In this document: positions 8,101 through 19,100 of the stretch, in pieces | How the letters are laid out: each line of letters opens with the position of its first letter | Position numbering within the stretch: position 1 is the stretch's first letter | NCBI GenBank assembly: GCA_036897485.1 | Contig: JAYMTF010002020.1 | Location: 1 to 20,039, forward strand | DNA from: Pelargonium nanum | Taxonomy: Eukaryota > Streptophyta > Magnoliopsida > Geraniales > Geraniaceae | Reading direction: 5' to 3' | Length of the DNA: 20,039 nt | Translations under genes and position numbers: made by a program | Notes under the pieces: generated by a model | Databases searched by the model: none | Seen by the model: only the letters and a program-made list of their open reading frames with translations | What the model was told of the DNA's origin: nothing

Positions 8101-11100
8101 CAATTGCATAGCTGATGGTGAACTTGCTAGTTGAAATAAATATTTTCATGGCATATCATGTATTTTGACATGTGCAGCGCTGTGCAAACCAACATTTTAT
8201 ACATTAAGTAACATCCAATTTTGAAAGTGCAATGCGAATATCGATGTATCCATTTGTATGTTAGACCAAAACCATTCTCTATATTCTATCCCCTTAATCT
8301 GTACAAAAATGATATTAAGCATCTCCTATCTCTCAGACATCAGTTGCATTTTGAGGGATAGGATGGGTTTCTTTCCTTGCATCTACCACTCTAGGCTTCT
8401 ACTTCTCATTCTCAACGTGTTTAAATCTCAAATCAGCCAAGACATCATTGCAAAGTTTTGGAGTGCCACTCATGCCATTTAGCTTGCTGCTGTTACACAA
8501 TTTTTATTGGATGAACTATTTATTTACCACCCTATTGAATTAAACAATAACTTTGTGTCTATTACACACTAAATATGATATTTATATTTATTAGCATTAG
8601 GTATAGATCTCTAATTTTTATTTTATGTTAAGTAGTCCAATAAGGATTTGTCAAAATGTGATTTTTTGAAGTCCTGTAACAGTAGCTTCTGTATCTGTAT
8701 TCTGTTTTTGATAGCTTATCATGCTAAATTTTGGGTATGATACTCATGAAATTGGAGGTGACATGAATGATAAAAGCTGGATGTGCATCATGCTGCAGAT
8801 GAGAAGTCATGGTGGGCTTGTAAATGCTGTTTTCAACAAGAAAATTTCGTCTTTTGCTCTTTATAAAGGAAATGATGGAAAAGATCTCCAGCCTTACCAA
8901 GTTTCTTCAAGATTTTGCTCAAGAGACCAGGACAAGAAGTATATAGCAGGCCTGAGAAAATGGCTGGATGATTTTGAGATTGATGAAGGTATATACAAAA
9001 ATAAATTAAATTTGAATGACAAACAAATTTTTACTTCAAATATCTGAATCCTCACACCTTGAAGTTGTTATTTGAGGTGCATTGCAATGAATAAATAGGG
9101 ATATGCAAATTCCCATTGAAAACATATTGTTTTGTCTACAAAGAGTGATAGCAAATCATATTTTACAATGGTTTCTTCTAGGTCTTCAACCCTAAATATT
9201 ATAGGTTCTGAAATAAAATACTTAAATACCTATATTAGTACGAGTCATTGGCTTAGACTCCACAAGCCAAGTAAAAAGTGATGTATAAATGCCACCCAAC
9301 CTATCCAATGGCGCCGGACTGGATCTAGAATTTTTTTTAAGTCATCCATTGATTTATTGATTGATTGACTAAATCTAAGTCAATAACTTGGGAACTCTTA
9401 AAATTAATTCTCCAGTATTTGGAAATGTTCCTTCACTTTGCAGGTAAAGTGTGGTTGTAGTATATTATGACATGGTGGGCTGTACTTCTTAGTAAGAATG
9501 GGCACAACTGAACTTGTGGATCTGTGGATGCCTTAACTTCTAAATAAAAGTATTTTTTTCTCGCCCTATCAATTTCAATGACATATTCCTTGTTGTTGTA
9601 AGTTGTATGGAATGATTAATTTGAAATACTTGGGAAGGAAAGGGATCATTACTGGTAAATTTTATGGGAAGTTCAACATTATAGAATATTATTTCCCAAT
9701 TGTTGAAGGATTCATTGTTTTTTGTTTTCCTTATGTAGTTAATATAAGAAATATCAGTTATATTACCAAAGAGTTTTGCTAAATGATTCAAGTTGCTGAC
9801 TAGATAACATTAGATAATAGATAGGATAGAGTTAAAGAGGAGAATTCAAGGAGGTGATCCCATAGAGTTTTGCTAATGGATTCATGTAGCTGACCCCAAC
9901 ATTGTTTGGGAAATGGCTTGGTTCTTTATTCATGTTTTTTACTCCAACCTAGTTTGACGGAAAACTTGGTTGTTGTTCCTTCATAAAATAAGTGCCTATA
10001 TCATTATTCATTTAATTTTTTTAGCTTGCAAAAATTGTGTTAGTGTTCAGCTATTATTGATATTTTATAAACTTGGGATGTGGTGGCAATTGAAGAAGTA
10101 TGAAATTGTATAGACATATGCTCCATACAAAAAATCATGCCTTTGTAGAAATTTCTATTCTTCCCACCTATAGTGACATGATGTCTCAAATTATCTTTCT
10201 TATCCTCATAAACTTTCATATTATGCATTTGCGTGGTAGATTCTAAAGATTTCATGCTCCTGAGAGAGATCAAGGAACAAGAACAAATCAATTTGATATG
10301 CAAGGTAATTTGGCCATATCCAATAGGCTCTTGTAATCTAGCAAGTGATTATAGTTCTATTATTTCAATTAATCGTGGAATGTGGAATGATTCTTGTATT
10401 GCATCTTATTTGAAATGTTAATTATTGTTTGCTTGGCCTGGTTAAGGTACTTCATATCTGTGATATTGCAAAAGATGTGCAGATGGCCTATATATGGGAT
10501 GGAACAGACACTCCACCCATCGGTATTCATGCAAGGTAAGTTCAGACTTGTTGCTTTTTTCTTAAATCTCAAATCTTAAGTCTTAATCATATTCTTTTAT
10601 TTTGTGGGCTACATATTCTCTTAACTCACCTAAACTTAAATAAATTATGCGTCAAAACTACACTGTTTGAATTAAAAAGTCATCAATAAAAACACTATTG
10701 AATCTCCTTTCTCTGTTCCTCACGCTTCAATTGTCTTTTCAACGTCACGGGGCTTTTGATCTCATGTGTGTTTTTAATATCTATATTGTACTGTATTCTG
10801 TGTCCTAGTGACTTTTAGGTGTCTTTCAATTGATCTATATAATGGATAAGGAATTGATAAAAAAATTAATTACAGTAGACACGGGAATCAAACAATCGGG
10901 GTCAAATTCAAATTTTTTTTAAACTAGTTGTGTACTTGTGTTGATTGATCTTGTTAAGTGGAGCAGTATATGTGCAGGAGAGGTTGATGGCTCAGAGATG
11001 GCATAAGGGAAAGAGAGTGGTTTCAGTTGTTTTTATTTTTCATATGCTTTTTTTTTATTATAAATAAAGCGACCTAGTATTGGAACTTGACTTACCTAAG

Positions 11101-14100
11101 TTCTTAATCTTAAAACTATTGCATGACTGTGGTGCTCTGCATCCTAAAAATGCAAAAGGTATTTTTACGTTTAACTAATATTGAATAAATGGTACTTGTT
11201 AAAGATGAAGTTCTAATTAGGATTAGAACTATCTAATAGAATAGATTAAAAGTACAGATGTAGAATTGCTCTACTTTGTCTTGATAACTTGTATTTATCT
11301 TATCGTTTTTTTTTATCCAATAAGACTCTACTCAGCGTATATATATTTTGTATATTTTTTTTTTCTTAATCATTGAGCTACACAACAGGGGGTAGCTCTC
11401 CTCTTTTAACCCAAAATCTCACCCCATACCGTCGACAAAGAGGCTCGAATCCGAGACCTCAAAGGGAATCCAAAGCGCTTAACCGCTTGGCCCAACATTT
11501 CTTGGTTACTTTGTATAATTTCATTAAATAAGATGAGAAATATTTACAAAATTAAACATGGTATTAGAGCCTCTTGATTCTCAGTTTTGAGAGTCCCTTG
11601 TAATCTCTTAATTTTTTAAAATGCTTACCTTTTATGATGATGACAACAACCTAGCAATTTTCCAAACAATGTTGGGACTTGGGGTTGAGTATAATAATTC
11701 TTTAGTAAAACTTTTTGCTACCATCTGCTCGAATTCTCTTTGGACCATTCCATTATGATCTAATTCTATCTCCTCCTTTATAGCAAATGCTATCTTGTCT
11801 TCTCTAACTACTTTCCATGTTAATGTAGGTTTACCCTACACCTGTTAGTTTTTACTTTATTTTTTCTCATATTTTCTTGTAGGGGTCCAAGCTTTCCTTC
11901 ATTGTACGTGTCAAAACCACATTAAACGGGTTGCCCTCATTTTATCTTCATTGAAAGCTACCCCAACACAAGTTTTGATAATTTCTTTCCTAATTTTATC
12001 CTATCTAGTGCTAACGTATCAAACTTTCTTTTAGATGAATCACATAAAACTCCTAAAACCCTCTTCTACTTGAACCAGTCTGCACTAATCCTATTTCTAA
12101 CATCCTCTTCTATCTTTCCATTTTTTGGATTATGAATGCAAGATACCTAAAATGTTCATGTTTAGTAATTACTTTCTTTTCCAGCATAATTAAATCACTA
12201 CTCCCATTCTAACTAAAATTACATTTCATTTTTCCAATTAAATTAATCATAATTTAAATATTTCTGACCATAATTTGTCTTCATGAACCTGTACATGCAG
12301 TTTTTTTTCTTGACATGGCCGTTGTGGAATATACTTGATACTTTGTGTGTGGGACAATAATATTGAAACAATCATGCTAACCATGAACAACAGGCTAGAA
12401 GATGAGATGGATAACCCACTTCCTTTACAGTTGGAATCGTTGCCTTTGTCAAGAGATTTATTATGCTCATTTCCTGCTGTTGGTACTATCTTAAGGGTGA
12501 TTATTGACATTGGTAATGTGAAGCATGGCCTCCGGCTCCACCCTGGTAAATGGATGAAATTTATCAACTTACATTGTGAAGTACATAATGGGTTCTGGCG
12601 CGGTGTGTTGGTGAGCTCCACAAAAGTCCGATATTTGCCAGAAGACGATCGTATCGTATGCGAACTCCAAAGGTTATTGTTACTGTTGATAGACCCATGA
12701 TTAGTCAAATATGTTTTTATTACCCTGTGCTCTGTCTAGAACAAATCTTGACGCGCTATTCTTGCTAATTAATTGTGTAAACCAGGTCTTACGATGCCCG
12801 AGCATTATCAAAATGGGACCGAATGTCATCTTGGAGCTTTCCTTGGCCTTCGCGTATTACAGGTTTTTCATTGATGATTTTTTAATGTTTATTATATGGT
12901 ATGCAATTTATACAATGATTGTGATCTGTATACTTGTGCTATTTTTTTTCCCTTAGAGGTTGAAAATGATGATGTGCCAGTCGTCACATTAATGGAAGTC
13001 CTCACCTCTTCAAAGGTATCTTAGGAACCTTTTTTTTTTTTTTGGGTGAAATGAAAACTGCACTACCCTTAAGCTGCCTGAATCAGGCATCTCATTTGGA
13101 CAATTAAACAGTTACAGTCAATTCAAAATAGTTTTATTTGATCCCTTGGCAGCTTATGGGCAGTCTCAGATGGCCTTTTCCTCTCTGGTACTGATCAGAA
13201 GTAGGAAACTGAATGGAAAATGGACCCTATAAGCCTATTAGACTCAGTTGAACATTTTTAGAGGTCTAATTGTCCAAATTAGAAGCTTAAAAGTGATTTA
13301 GTGAGTTTATGGGGATTTTTTGTTGTATCCCACAGGAAGAGACTTGAAATATAGGTTGAGAAGAAAAATGTGAGTTGTAGAATTTCACCATAAGTTGGGG
13401 CTAAAATCAAGAAAATTTTGCAACTGCAACATCTCCCACTTTATTCAATTCTAAATTTATTTTAGGGACCCAGAAAGTGGCCTGCTGGTGAGTTATTTAT
13501 AGATCAGAAGTCTGTTGTTCAGTAGCAACAATAACTTTTCCGGAGGCTGATGTAGTCTAAGCTTGTATGTCAACAGAGTCTTGATGTTTCAATTTTGTCA
13601 GAAATTGAGGAAGACTTGTGCATTAATAAACTTGACACCTTGTTGCAGGTCTCAGCTAAATTCCACTGTGCAGTTCGGGTTGTAGCATTATTTCCATGGC
13701 GTGCTGAGGACTTCCGTTCTCCTGTTGGAACTTACCGAATTAGGCTCACCTTAGAGGATCCAACGGCCAGAATTCACGCCTTCCTGTACGCTGAAGATGG
13801 GGTTAGTATATATATTTACTTTAGATGATTGAACTACTTTGTACCATTTCTATAGTGATTGCTTATTCTTTCATTTTGATACTTGTTAGGAAACGTTTTT
13901 CGATGGTTATCCTTGTGTTGATGAATTGACGAGAAAGAGAAACAAATTGCTTGGAATGACGGTAAGTGACGATGGCAAAGAGGTTATGGATGCTCCAAGA
14001 AATCCGCCATTCGTACAGTGTTATCTGAGATCTTATTATCTCGACAAAACTGACGTTTGGGGAAGCAGGCAGTTTCGAATCGTTGCCACCAAGGTAGTGT

Positions 14101-14102
14101 AG
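5164..14102 (+). CDS. POT1: POT1, protection of telomeres / telomerase-associated OB-fold protein (ten exons, 463 aa)
   Basis: Coding exons, all with GT-AG borders and consistent phase: 5164-5293, 6564-6700, 8799-8988, 10240-10304, 10447-10535, 12394-12672, 12786-12862, 12957-13015, 13649-13801, 13890-14102 (TAG). The product is 463 residues, close to Arabidopsis POT1a (467). Residues ~8-145 form the first OB fold, with VNLIGVVLE, DFVCTLKLID and ISVNVFAEDLEKLP. The second OB fold (~158-300) carries FMLLREIK, AYIWDGTDTPP, LLCSFPAVGTILRV and STKVRYLPEDDR. A C-terminal OB-like domain (~335-463) includes FHCAVRVVALFPWRAEDFRS, LTLEDPTARIHAFL and APRNPPFVQCYLRSYY. POT1 proteins bind the telomeric G-strand or, in plants, telomerase itself. 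Phe66 lies in the ISVNVF strand, at the place of the conserved POT1a Phe65. The start follows a telo-box leader and gives the expected N-terminus. Exon 9 could start 72 bp earlier (13577) in frame, adding 24 residues. The segment joining exons 3 and 4 is shorter than in Arabidopsis. Confidence 0.93.
5318..5416 (+). ncRNA. Candidate box C/D snoRNA-like element, copy 1 (POT1 intron 1)
   Basis: A C-box-like ATGATGA lies at 5325-5331, a second ATGATGA at 5381-5387 (C' position), and CTGA (D box) at 5408-5411. A 3-bp pairing of GGC (5321-5323) with GCC (5412-5414) closes the ends. Inside, CTGCTACC (5352-5359) can pair with GGTAGTAG (5372-5379), and GCCG with CGGC just before it. The first 35 bases from the C box are identical to copy 2 at 6161-6195. 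The element lies about 25 bp downstream of the exon 1 donor. No rRNA or snRNA target was recognised and no D' box is evident, so the class call is tentative. A plain intronic duplication is the alternative. Confidence 0.45.
5417..6153. other. POT1 intron 1 between the two snoRNA-like copies
   Basis: This is AT-rich intron sequence with T tracts. I see no exon, repeat end or RNA gene here. Confidence 0.45.
6154..6252 (+). ncRNA. Candidate box C/D snoRNA-like element, copy 2 (POT1 intron 1)
   Basis: It is a diverged second copy of the element at 5318-5416. ATGATGA lies at 6161-6167 and again at 6213-6219, and CTGA at 6243-6246. Here the ends can form a clean terminal stem: GCTGGC (6154-6159) with GCCAGT (6247-6252), including one G-U pair. 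The inner stem CTGCTACC (6188-6195) with GGTAGTAG (6204-6211) is kept although its loop differs in length and sequence from copy 1 (8 versus 12 nt). The stretch upstream of the D box, where a guide would sit, differs between copies but shares AGGTGTCT. It is followed by about 310 bp to the exon 2 acceptor. Confidence 0.5.
7060..7270 (+). mobile_element. RTE-type LINE 3'-end remnant in POT1 intron 2
   Basis: The segment contains GACATGAGGCTAGATAGGAA and then GTCAACCCCAACATATTTTG, GGGAAAGGCTTTG and a TTATTGTTGTTGTT tail. That is the characteristic 3' end of plant RTE-clade LINEs and of the SINEs that share their tail. The coding part is not recognisable. The rest of the 2.1-kb intron (6701-8798) appears to be ordinary AT-rich sequence. 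Confidence 0.5.
9770..9930 (+). mobile_element. RTE-type LINE 3'-end remnant in POT1 intron 3
   Basis: GATTCATGTAGCTGACCCCA, ACATTGTTTGGGAAATGGC and TTGGTTC (9881-9921) match the classic plant RTE-LINE 3' terminus. A shorter, diverged repeat of the same start occurs at 9783-9800 (GATTCAAGTTGCTGAC). No open frame remains. Confidence 0.55.
11355..11509 (-). mobile_element. tRNA-derived SINE (minus strand) in POT1 intron 5
   Basis: On the minus strand an A box TGGGCCAAGCGG (11494-11483) is followed 30 bp later by a B box GGATTCGAGCC (11452-11442), and the element ends in an A tail (T tract at ~11355-11364). TTTGTATA flanks both sides (11347-11354 and 11510-11517), a possible 8-bp target duplication, though AT-rich. 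The tRNA-like head resembles a Leu/Ser-type tRNA D-arm (CCAAGCGGTTAAGCGC). It belongs to the same family as the SINE at 2850-2949. Confidence 0.75.
11635..12180 (-). mobile_element. RTE-type LINE fragment, reverse-transcriptase C-terminus and 3' end (minus strand) in POT1 intron 5
   Basis: Read on the minus strand, the segment near 12160-11900 translates piecewise to HFRYLA-IIQK, then an EEDV-like acid stretch, ISADWFKW, GVLCD and later TRLMWF-HVQ. These match the conserved C-terminal motifs of plant RTE LINEs (FRYLGSIIQ, EEDV-RI-AGW-KWR-ASGVLCD, RLRWFGHVQRR). Around 11690-11640 comes the family 3' end (CAACCCCAAGTCCCAACATT, GTTTGG, TTGTTGTC). The copy is 5'-truncated, has several stops and frameshifts and seems to lack an internal block; it is long dead. 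It inserted antisense to POT1. Confidence 0.75.
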
Positions 14103-14389
14103 AGTGTTAACAGTTTCTTAGAGTGCTTCGGCAAATTGCTAGACATTTTTTAGGTTTTTTGCTGTTGTTGTTAAGATCCTTTGAGAGTTGTACAACTCAT
14201 TGTCACAGTACAACTGATTAGTTTTATTCACGTAAATTTGCTCTTGAAATTAAAATCAAACAACTCCATCTGTATTAAAGTAATTACAAATTACCAAATA
14301 ATGTTTTGTACAATTCATAATTGGCTTACAAATTCCCACTTTTGAATATTTGAACACTAAAATGATACTTAAAAAAATATAATACTAGG
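14103..14389. other. POT1 3' flank
   Basis: The AT-rich sequence after the POT1 stop presumably holds its 3' UTR. No poly(A) signal could be fixed. No gene is seen. Confidence 0.4.
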
Positions 14390-14850
14390 ATGTTCCTGAC
14401 TGAGCCTATGGGCTCAGCCCCAAGCTTCGTTTGGCGGAGTATCATGGCCTCTCAAAACTTATTGAAGGCGGGAAGGATTAGGTGCCCAAACTCGGGTTTA
14501 TGCAGATTCGTGGATCCCGAGACTTCAAACTTGAGGATCATGCCCTTTCCAAAACCCCATGAATTCGACTTACTTTTGAGCAATCTGCTCGATAAAATCT
14601 CAAGGGAATGGTGCCCGGAGCAGATCCAAGCACGGATCTCGGATCAGGAGTCAGGAGTGCCAATGAGAAACGCATGGTTGTGGCTGTGGGAGAAGAAGGG
14701 CTCGTACACGGTCAAAAGTTGGATTGTCTGGGACCACTCGGGAAGAGTCTGGGGTGGTGGCCAGAAGGTTTGGAAAGGGAGTGTGGAGGCTCGGCTGGCG
14801 GGAGCGCTTACTATTTGGGGGGGGGGCAGATGGGTATGGGCTCGACATTT
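14390..14850 (+). mobile_element. L1-type LINE fragment (post-reverse-transcriptase C-terminal region)
   Basis: An open stretch of 161 codons begins with similarity to the region after the reverse transcriptase in plant L1 elements. It reads LGSAPSFVWRSIMASQNLLK, later FPKPHEFDLL, then W-C-P-E-Q and WLWEKKGSYTVKSW (family: LGS-PS-WRS, LL-P-D, W-Y-KKG-YSVKS). After about 14760 the frame drifts (VWKGSVEARL where the family has VWK-LW-L) and reaches a run of nine G at 14818-14826. No start or tail is preserved. This is a plain LINE remnant, not a host gene, despite its GC-rich, codon-like look. Confidence 0.75.
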
Positions 14851-15351
14851 TTTGTTGTCTGAATTAGCAAGATGATCATTAAAGAATGAAGACTTGGCTG
14901 CCATTCAAATCTATTTGAATTAATTTTATCATTCCAAATCTAAATAGTATTGAATATTTGAATGTCCGGCATTCAAAGATTAGACAAGTGTTTGTTTGAT
15001 TTTCAATATATCAAAGCCCCTAAACTGCAATGGAACACACAGTTCAATAGCCGCATGAATCAGTTAGAATGTGGAATACAAACTAACGAAGATCATTACT
15101 AATTAACTTGCGAGATCTTACCAATTTGGTTCACCCTCTTAGCACTTGTTTTCTCAAAACGTTAATTCCCAAAATAATTCCTAGAATTTCCATTAGTGAA
15201 TATATATACGCGTCCTGGAAACACTTTCCAAACACTTCTAGAGGTTAACAAAGTTTCGCTTACACGATAACTCACATGGGTGTGACCTTATGACGACAGT
15301 TAAAATAATGTAAGTATTAAAAAACAAAGTTATTATAACTGCAGGGATGGC
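14851..15351. other. AT-rich convergent spacer between POT1 and HROB
   Basis: No gene, repeat end or RNA motif is recognised between the LINE fragment and the solo LTR. Confidence 0.4.
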
Positions 15352-15355
15352 TTAG

Positions 15356-15867
15356 TGTTACGACCCGAGAAAACTCATGATCCTTTTTGCTACATAGCTT
15401 GGAAATATTCAAGCACGAGGTGGCAGCTCAATGTTAATCTTGACCACTTAAGAGATGACCTCCTCCTTTAATCTCCTAACCTGTCCAGATTTCTTTAATC
15501 AAGATCATGCAAGTAGGAGCTGTCCTTATTTTCAGCAATCCTTAGCTTATAAGGAATGACTCATGTAATAGTGAATAGTAGTTCTCTTATGTATAAATAG
15601 GGACTGTATGAGTTGCCTTGAGAAGGTTAGAAACTTTGTACTCTTCACTTGATATATGAACTTTGTACTATTCACTTGATATATGAAAATTGGTCCCAAC
15701 GTATTATTCAATCTTTTGCATAGTTGTTGTTCTCTCTTTTAGTTCCTTGATCACATCCTTGGTAACTTGAGATTGAAGACTTATCTTAGACACACTTGTG
15801 AGTGTAGTTTCACGTCTAAGAGCCGAATACTGCCGAAAAAGTTTGTTGAAAGTTCCAGGACGTTTCA
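15356..15867 (+). mobile_element. Solo LTR of an LTR retrotransposon (probably Ty1/copia-like)
   Basis: A 512-bp segment begins TGTTACGACC and ends GGACGTTTCA, imperfect inverted ends of the TG...CA type. TTAG stands on both sides (15352-15355 and 15868-15871), a short possible target duplication. Inside are a TATA-like TATAAATA at 15592-15599 and downstream (A/T)-rich sequence, as expected of an LTR promoter. A 27-bp unit is repeated in tandem at 15632 and 15659. No internal coding region or second LTR is present, so it is a solo relic left by LTR-LTR recombination. Family assignment is by general look only; age appears moderate. Confidence 0.6.
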
Positions 15868-15871
15868 TTAG

Positions 15872-16189
15872 TCTAATAGACTAGTATTCCATTTTATTGA
15901 AAAAGTTACAAATTTGGTTGTAGAGTTGGAACGAGTGTGATTCAAACAAGTAAATGATCCATATTCCAACATATCCACATTTGAACAACTTTTTTTCATA
16001 ATACACTACATATTACCAATTTCCAGTATATATCATGAACAACTTTTTCTTTTCCGTTTTTGCAAGCTGAGACGTCATTTCCCGTCTCTCGCACTGTTCT
16101 TGGACACTATTCTCACAGCAAAAAATGTATCAAAAACTGGTTTCACCTATTCATTACTATGAGTTGCATACTTACCAAAATCTTCCCAA
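15872..16189. other. HROB 3' flank
   Basis: This is an AT-rich stretch downstream of the HROB stop (minus strand). It should contain the HROB 3' UTR. Nothing else is recognised. Confidence 0.45.
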
Positions 16190-19100
16190 TCAGTCAAATG
16201 TAAACAGTTCCTCCAGCTGCTCCTCCGTCCACTGGGGAAGTGAAGCTCTTGCAGTTGCAATTGGTGGCTGAGTCTGTTTTTGAACTCCGTTCATGTTTGC
16301 GTTTTCTGTGTGGCATCCTTGTTCTCCCTGACTCCCAAAGTTTTGCTGCTTGTAGTTGTCCAATAACACCTCTTGCTCTTCATTACTGCGATTCTTAGCA
16401 GCTCTGTCGCCTGAGACAGCTATATTTAGCCCTTCTACGACTGCATGATCATTGACACATCGGTTCTGCCCACTTGCATCGTCTTTTCTCATGTGTTCAT
16501 CATTTTGTGCTCTGCATTCTACGTCATCATCTTTCCTGAGATTGTTCGCGTTATCTCGAGTTCTTCCCTGCAAGCGAGCCAACACTTTCTGTGGCATACT
16601 TGATGTTTCACTGCTTTCTGTTATATTGCAAAACAGTTAATGATAAGGATACAAATCTCAACAATGTCGTATTCTACACAGAACCTAATAAACAAGCTCT
16701 CTGAATGGAAAAAAATACTCAAATGAAGAAAATCACAACCTACCAGTAGCAAAATCAGTGTGCTTGACAGACGATGCAATATTATTTTGTTCTACTGGAG
16801 GTTCACAGACCTTAGAGATGACCTACAGTAGGTAGTAGGTACAAATCTTATAAATCAAACAAAGAAAAATGAATCAATTTATAACAATAAATTGCAAACC
16901 ACTAGTACAAGATATTTTTTGAGGTTTTGATTGCTTTGCAACTAAATAATAATTTGCATCAGAAAAATATATATCTTCAATGCAGGTACCACATACAACC
17001 AAGCCAAGGTGAAGATATATGCAATGTGGGATGAGAGATTGAAGAAGTAAGAGAACGCTAAAGGTCCAATCAATGAACCCGATTTTAATCCTTTAGGCGA
17101 CCATGCAATTTACACTTAATTTTGCATCTTCAATGGAATACCCAAGCAAGCCTCTTACATGAAAGTCATTTGAAGAGCAAAAGAATAGCACTGTTACAAA
17201 AATCACTTCATATATAAACTCAAATACTGCACCACATTAACATTTTACTTCAGCAGAGTGCATTTCTAGAATTAAACCTAGCTTATACAAAACAGTCAAT
17301 GTGTAAATTACAGCAGAAAATATATTAGTTCCTCTATTAGGTAAAAACTGAATGACAGTGAGAAACTAGCTTCAAAGCAAGCCCTGATTTCTGTTAAAAG
17401 AGAATCAAACATGCAACAATGAGAAAAATAACTAAACAATAGTAAGCCATTCCCAACTTATTATGCCATCTCAAGACTCAAATAATATCCAGCCTTCTCA
17501 ACCATCAATAATAAAAATTATGGATTCAAAAAACATCAAACAGATTCATAGTTGAACATTCTCACAATCATCCATACACCCTCACTGCACAGTCCACACC
17601 AAGCAAAAAATATTCCCACATATGACGCACTGTATAATATGATTTAATACCGATTTAGCGAAAACTGTGTGCCAGAAAGAATAAATACCTTTACCACATT
17701 GCTCAGTGTTATATTAAGATAGTGGGCACTGCGTGAAGGAGAAAAAATTGCAACCTGGGAATATTATCCTTAATCAGTATCTACAACAAATCCAGTTAAG
17801 ACATTGAGTCTTGCAAGTATACAAGCCTCCACTTTGAACACGCTAACTGAGAAAAATTATGATACATAACCAGAAGAAATCAGACAATAGCACAGTTTTT
17901 GATATGAACTAATTCAGTTTTGCTTGAAAGAATCAAACCAAACCTGTTTAAGTACTAAAACCGCACCAACAGAGATTTCCTTTCCATAATCTTTGTCTGT
18001 CAAGACTCTGCGATGAATGCTAGCTCCAACTGTTCCAGTAGGATCCTGAAATGAAAACATGACCCAAAATCATTCTTCTCACACCAAAAGAAAATTGAAA
18101 ATGAATACAAATTAGAAGAAGCGCATATTGTATCAACATTGCAGAAACACCATTGCTGTATAATAGATACCTTCAAAGTCACCATCATATCACCAAGACC
18201 ATTTGAAGTGCAAGATTTGATTATAGCAACGACCTGATGAAATGCAAGCATCAGAACAACCACATTTTACAAAGTCAATAAATACAGACTAAATTGTACA
18301 TTGCATAAGTAAAGGATCCATGAACCTCTTGACTACTTGAATAAATTAAATTGTGAAGATCATCATGACATCATTGTGTATCAAATGTAGCCAATTTCCT
18401 TACAATCAAATTCATGCAATAAAATGCCATTTTTTCAATTCTTTCATGAAAGTAAGAAGAGCATTGATAATTCTGTGTGTCTCACATAGACGGCTATGTT
18501 AGGTCCGTTACTCACACCACATAACGACGTTTTGACTATGATGCCTTTGATAATCAATTAAGAGGGAATGTTGAGGGTGAGTCTTGGCGCAACAATAAGG
18601 TGAGTCTTGCTTTGTGGCATTCATGTCATAGGAAACAGCCTTTAGGCAAAAGCATGGTAAGGTTTCATGCATAAATGGTGCGAGATTATTTCCGTGGGGC
18701 ACCCTCTCTCAATCGGGAGATCAGATTCACATAAAGGTTTCCATTTTTGGCAAATTATACCCACAAAACCCTATCTATATCAAATAAGCCCTATCAATAT
18801 CACTCCTACTACATTCACTTCATTGTGAGTAGAATACCTGAGGGACTCTATCAATGCTCCTACCATCACCGATCAACTTCAAAGGCATTGTAAGAAGCAA
18901 GCCGTGGCGGTCCACGAAACCTATGAAAATTGAAATCCATTAGGGCACAAATAGGAAATGAAAAGAAAGTAGGCAAGTGATTATTACCTACCTTGTTGGC
19001 GGAGGAAATTGAAGGCAGAGAGCCAGGGATTGTGCGAGAAATCATGATCTCCATCCTCCACCGCCTTCCGCAGATACTCCTGAGTTGAGATGGATTCTTC

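Noticed and set aside
8721-8798. In-frame extension upstream of POT1 exon 3 (MLNFGYDTHEIGG...)
   Set aside because: The exon 2 donor at 6701 joins in phase to the acceptor at 8798, which gives the expected OB-fold sequence; the upstream residues match nothing in POT1.
12247-12708. Minus-strand open frame of 153 codons
   Set aside because: It is the antisense shadow of POT1 exon 6, whose forward frame matches the second OB fold.
14090-14102. Possible donor (AAG|GTAGTG) at the end of POT1 exon 10 implying another exon
   Set aside because: The in-frame TAG follows two codons later and the protein end (FRIVATKVV) aligns with the end of Arabidopsis POT1a, so the gene most likely stops here.
14390-14875. 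Long GC-rich open frame as a host gene
   Set aside because: Its residues match the C-terminal part of plant L1 LINE proteins, with decay at the end; it has no promoter or exon structure of its own.
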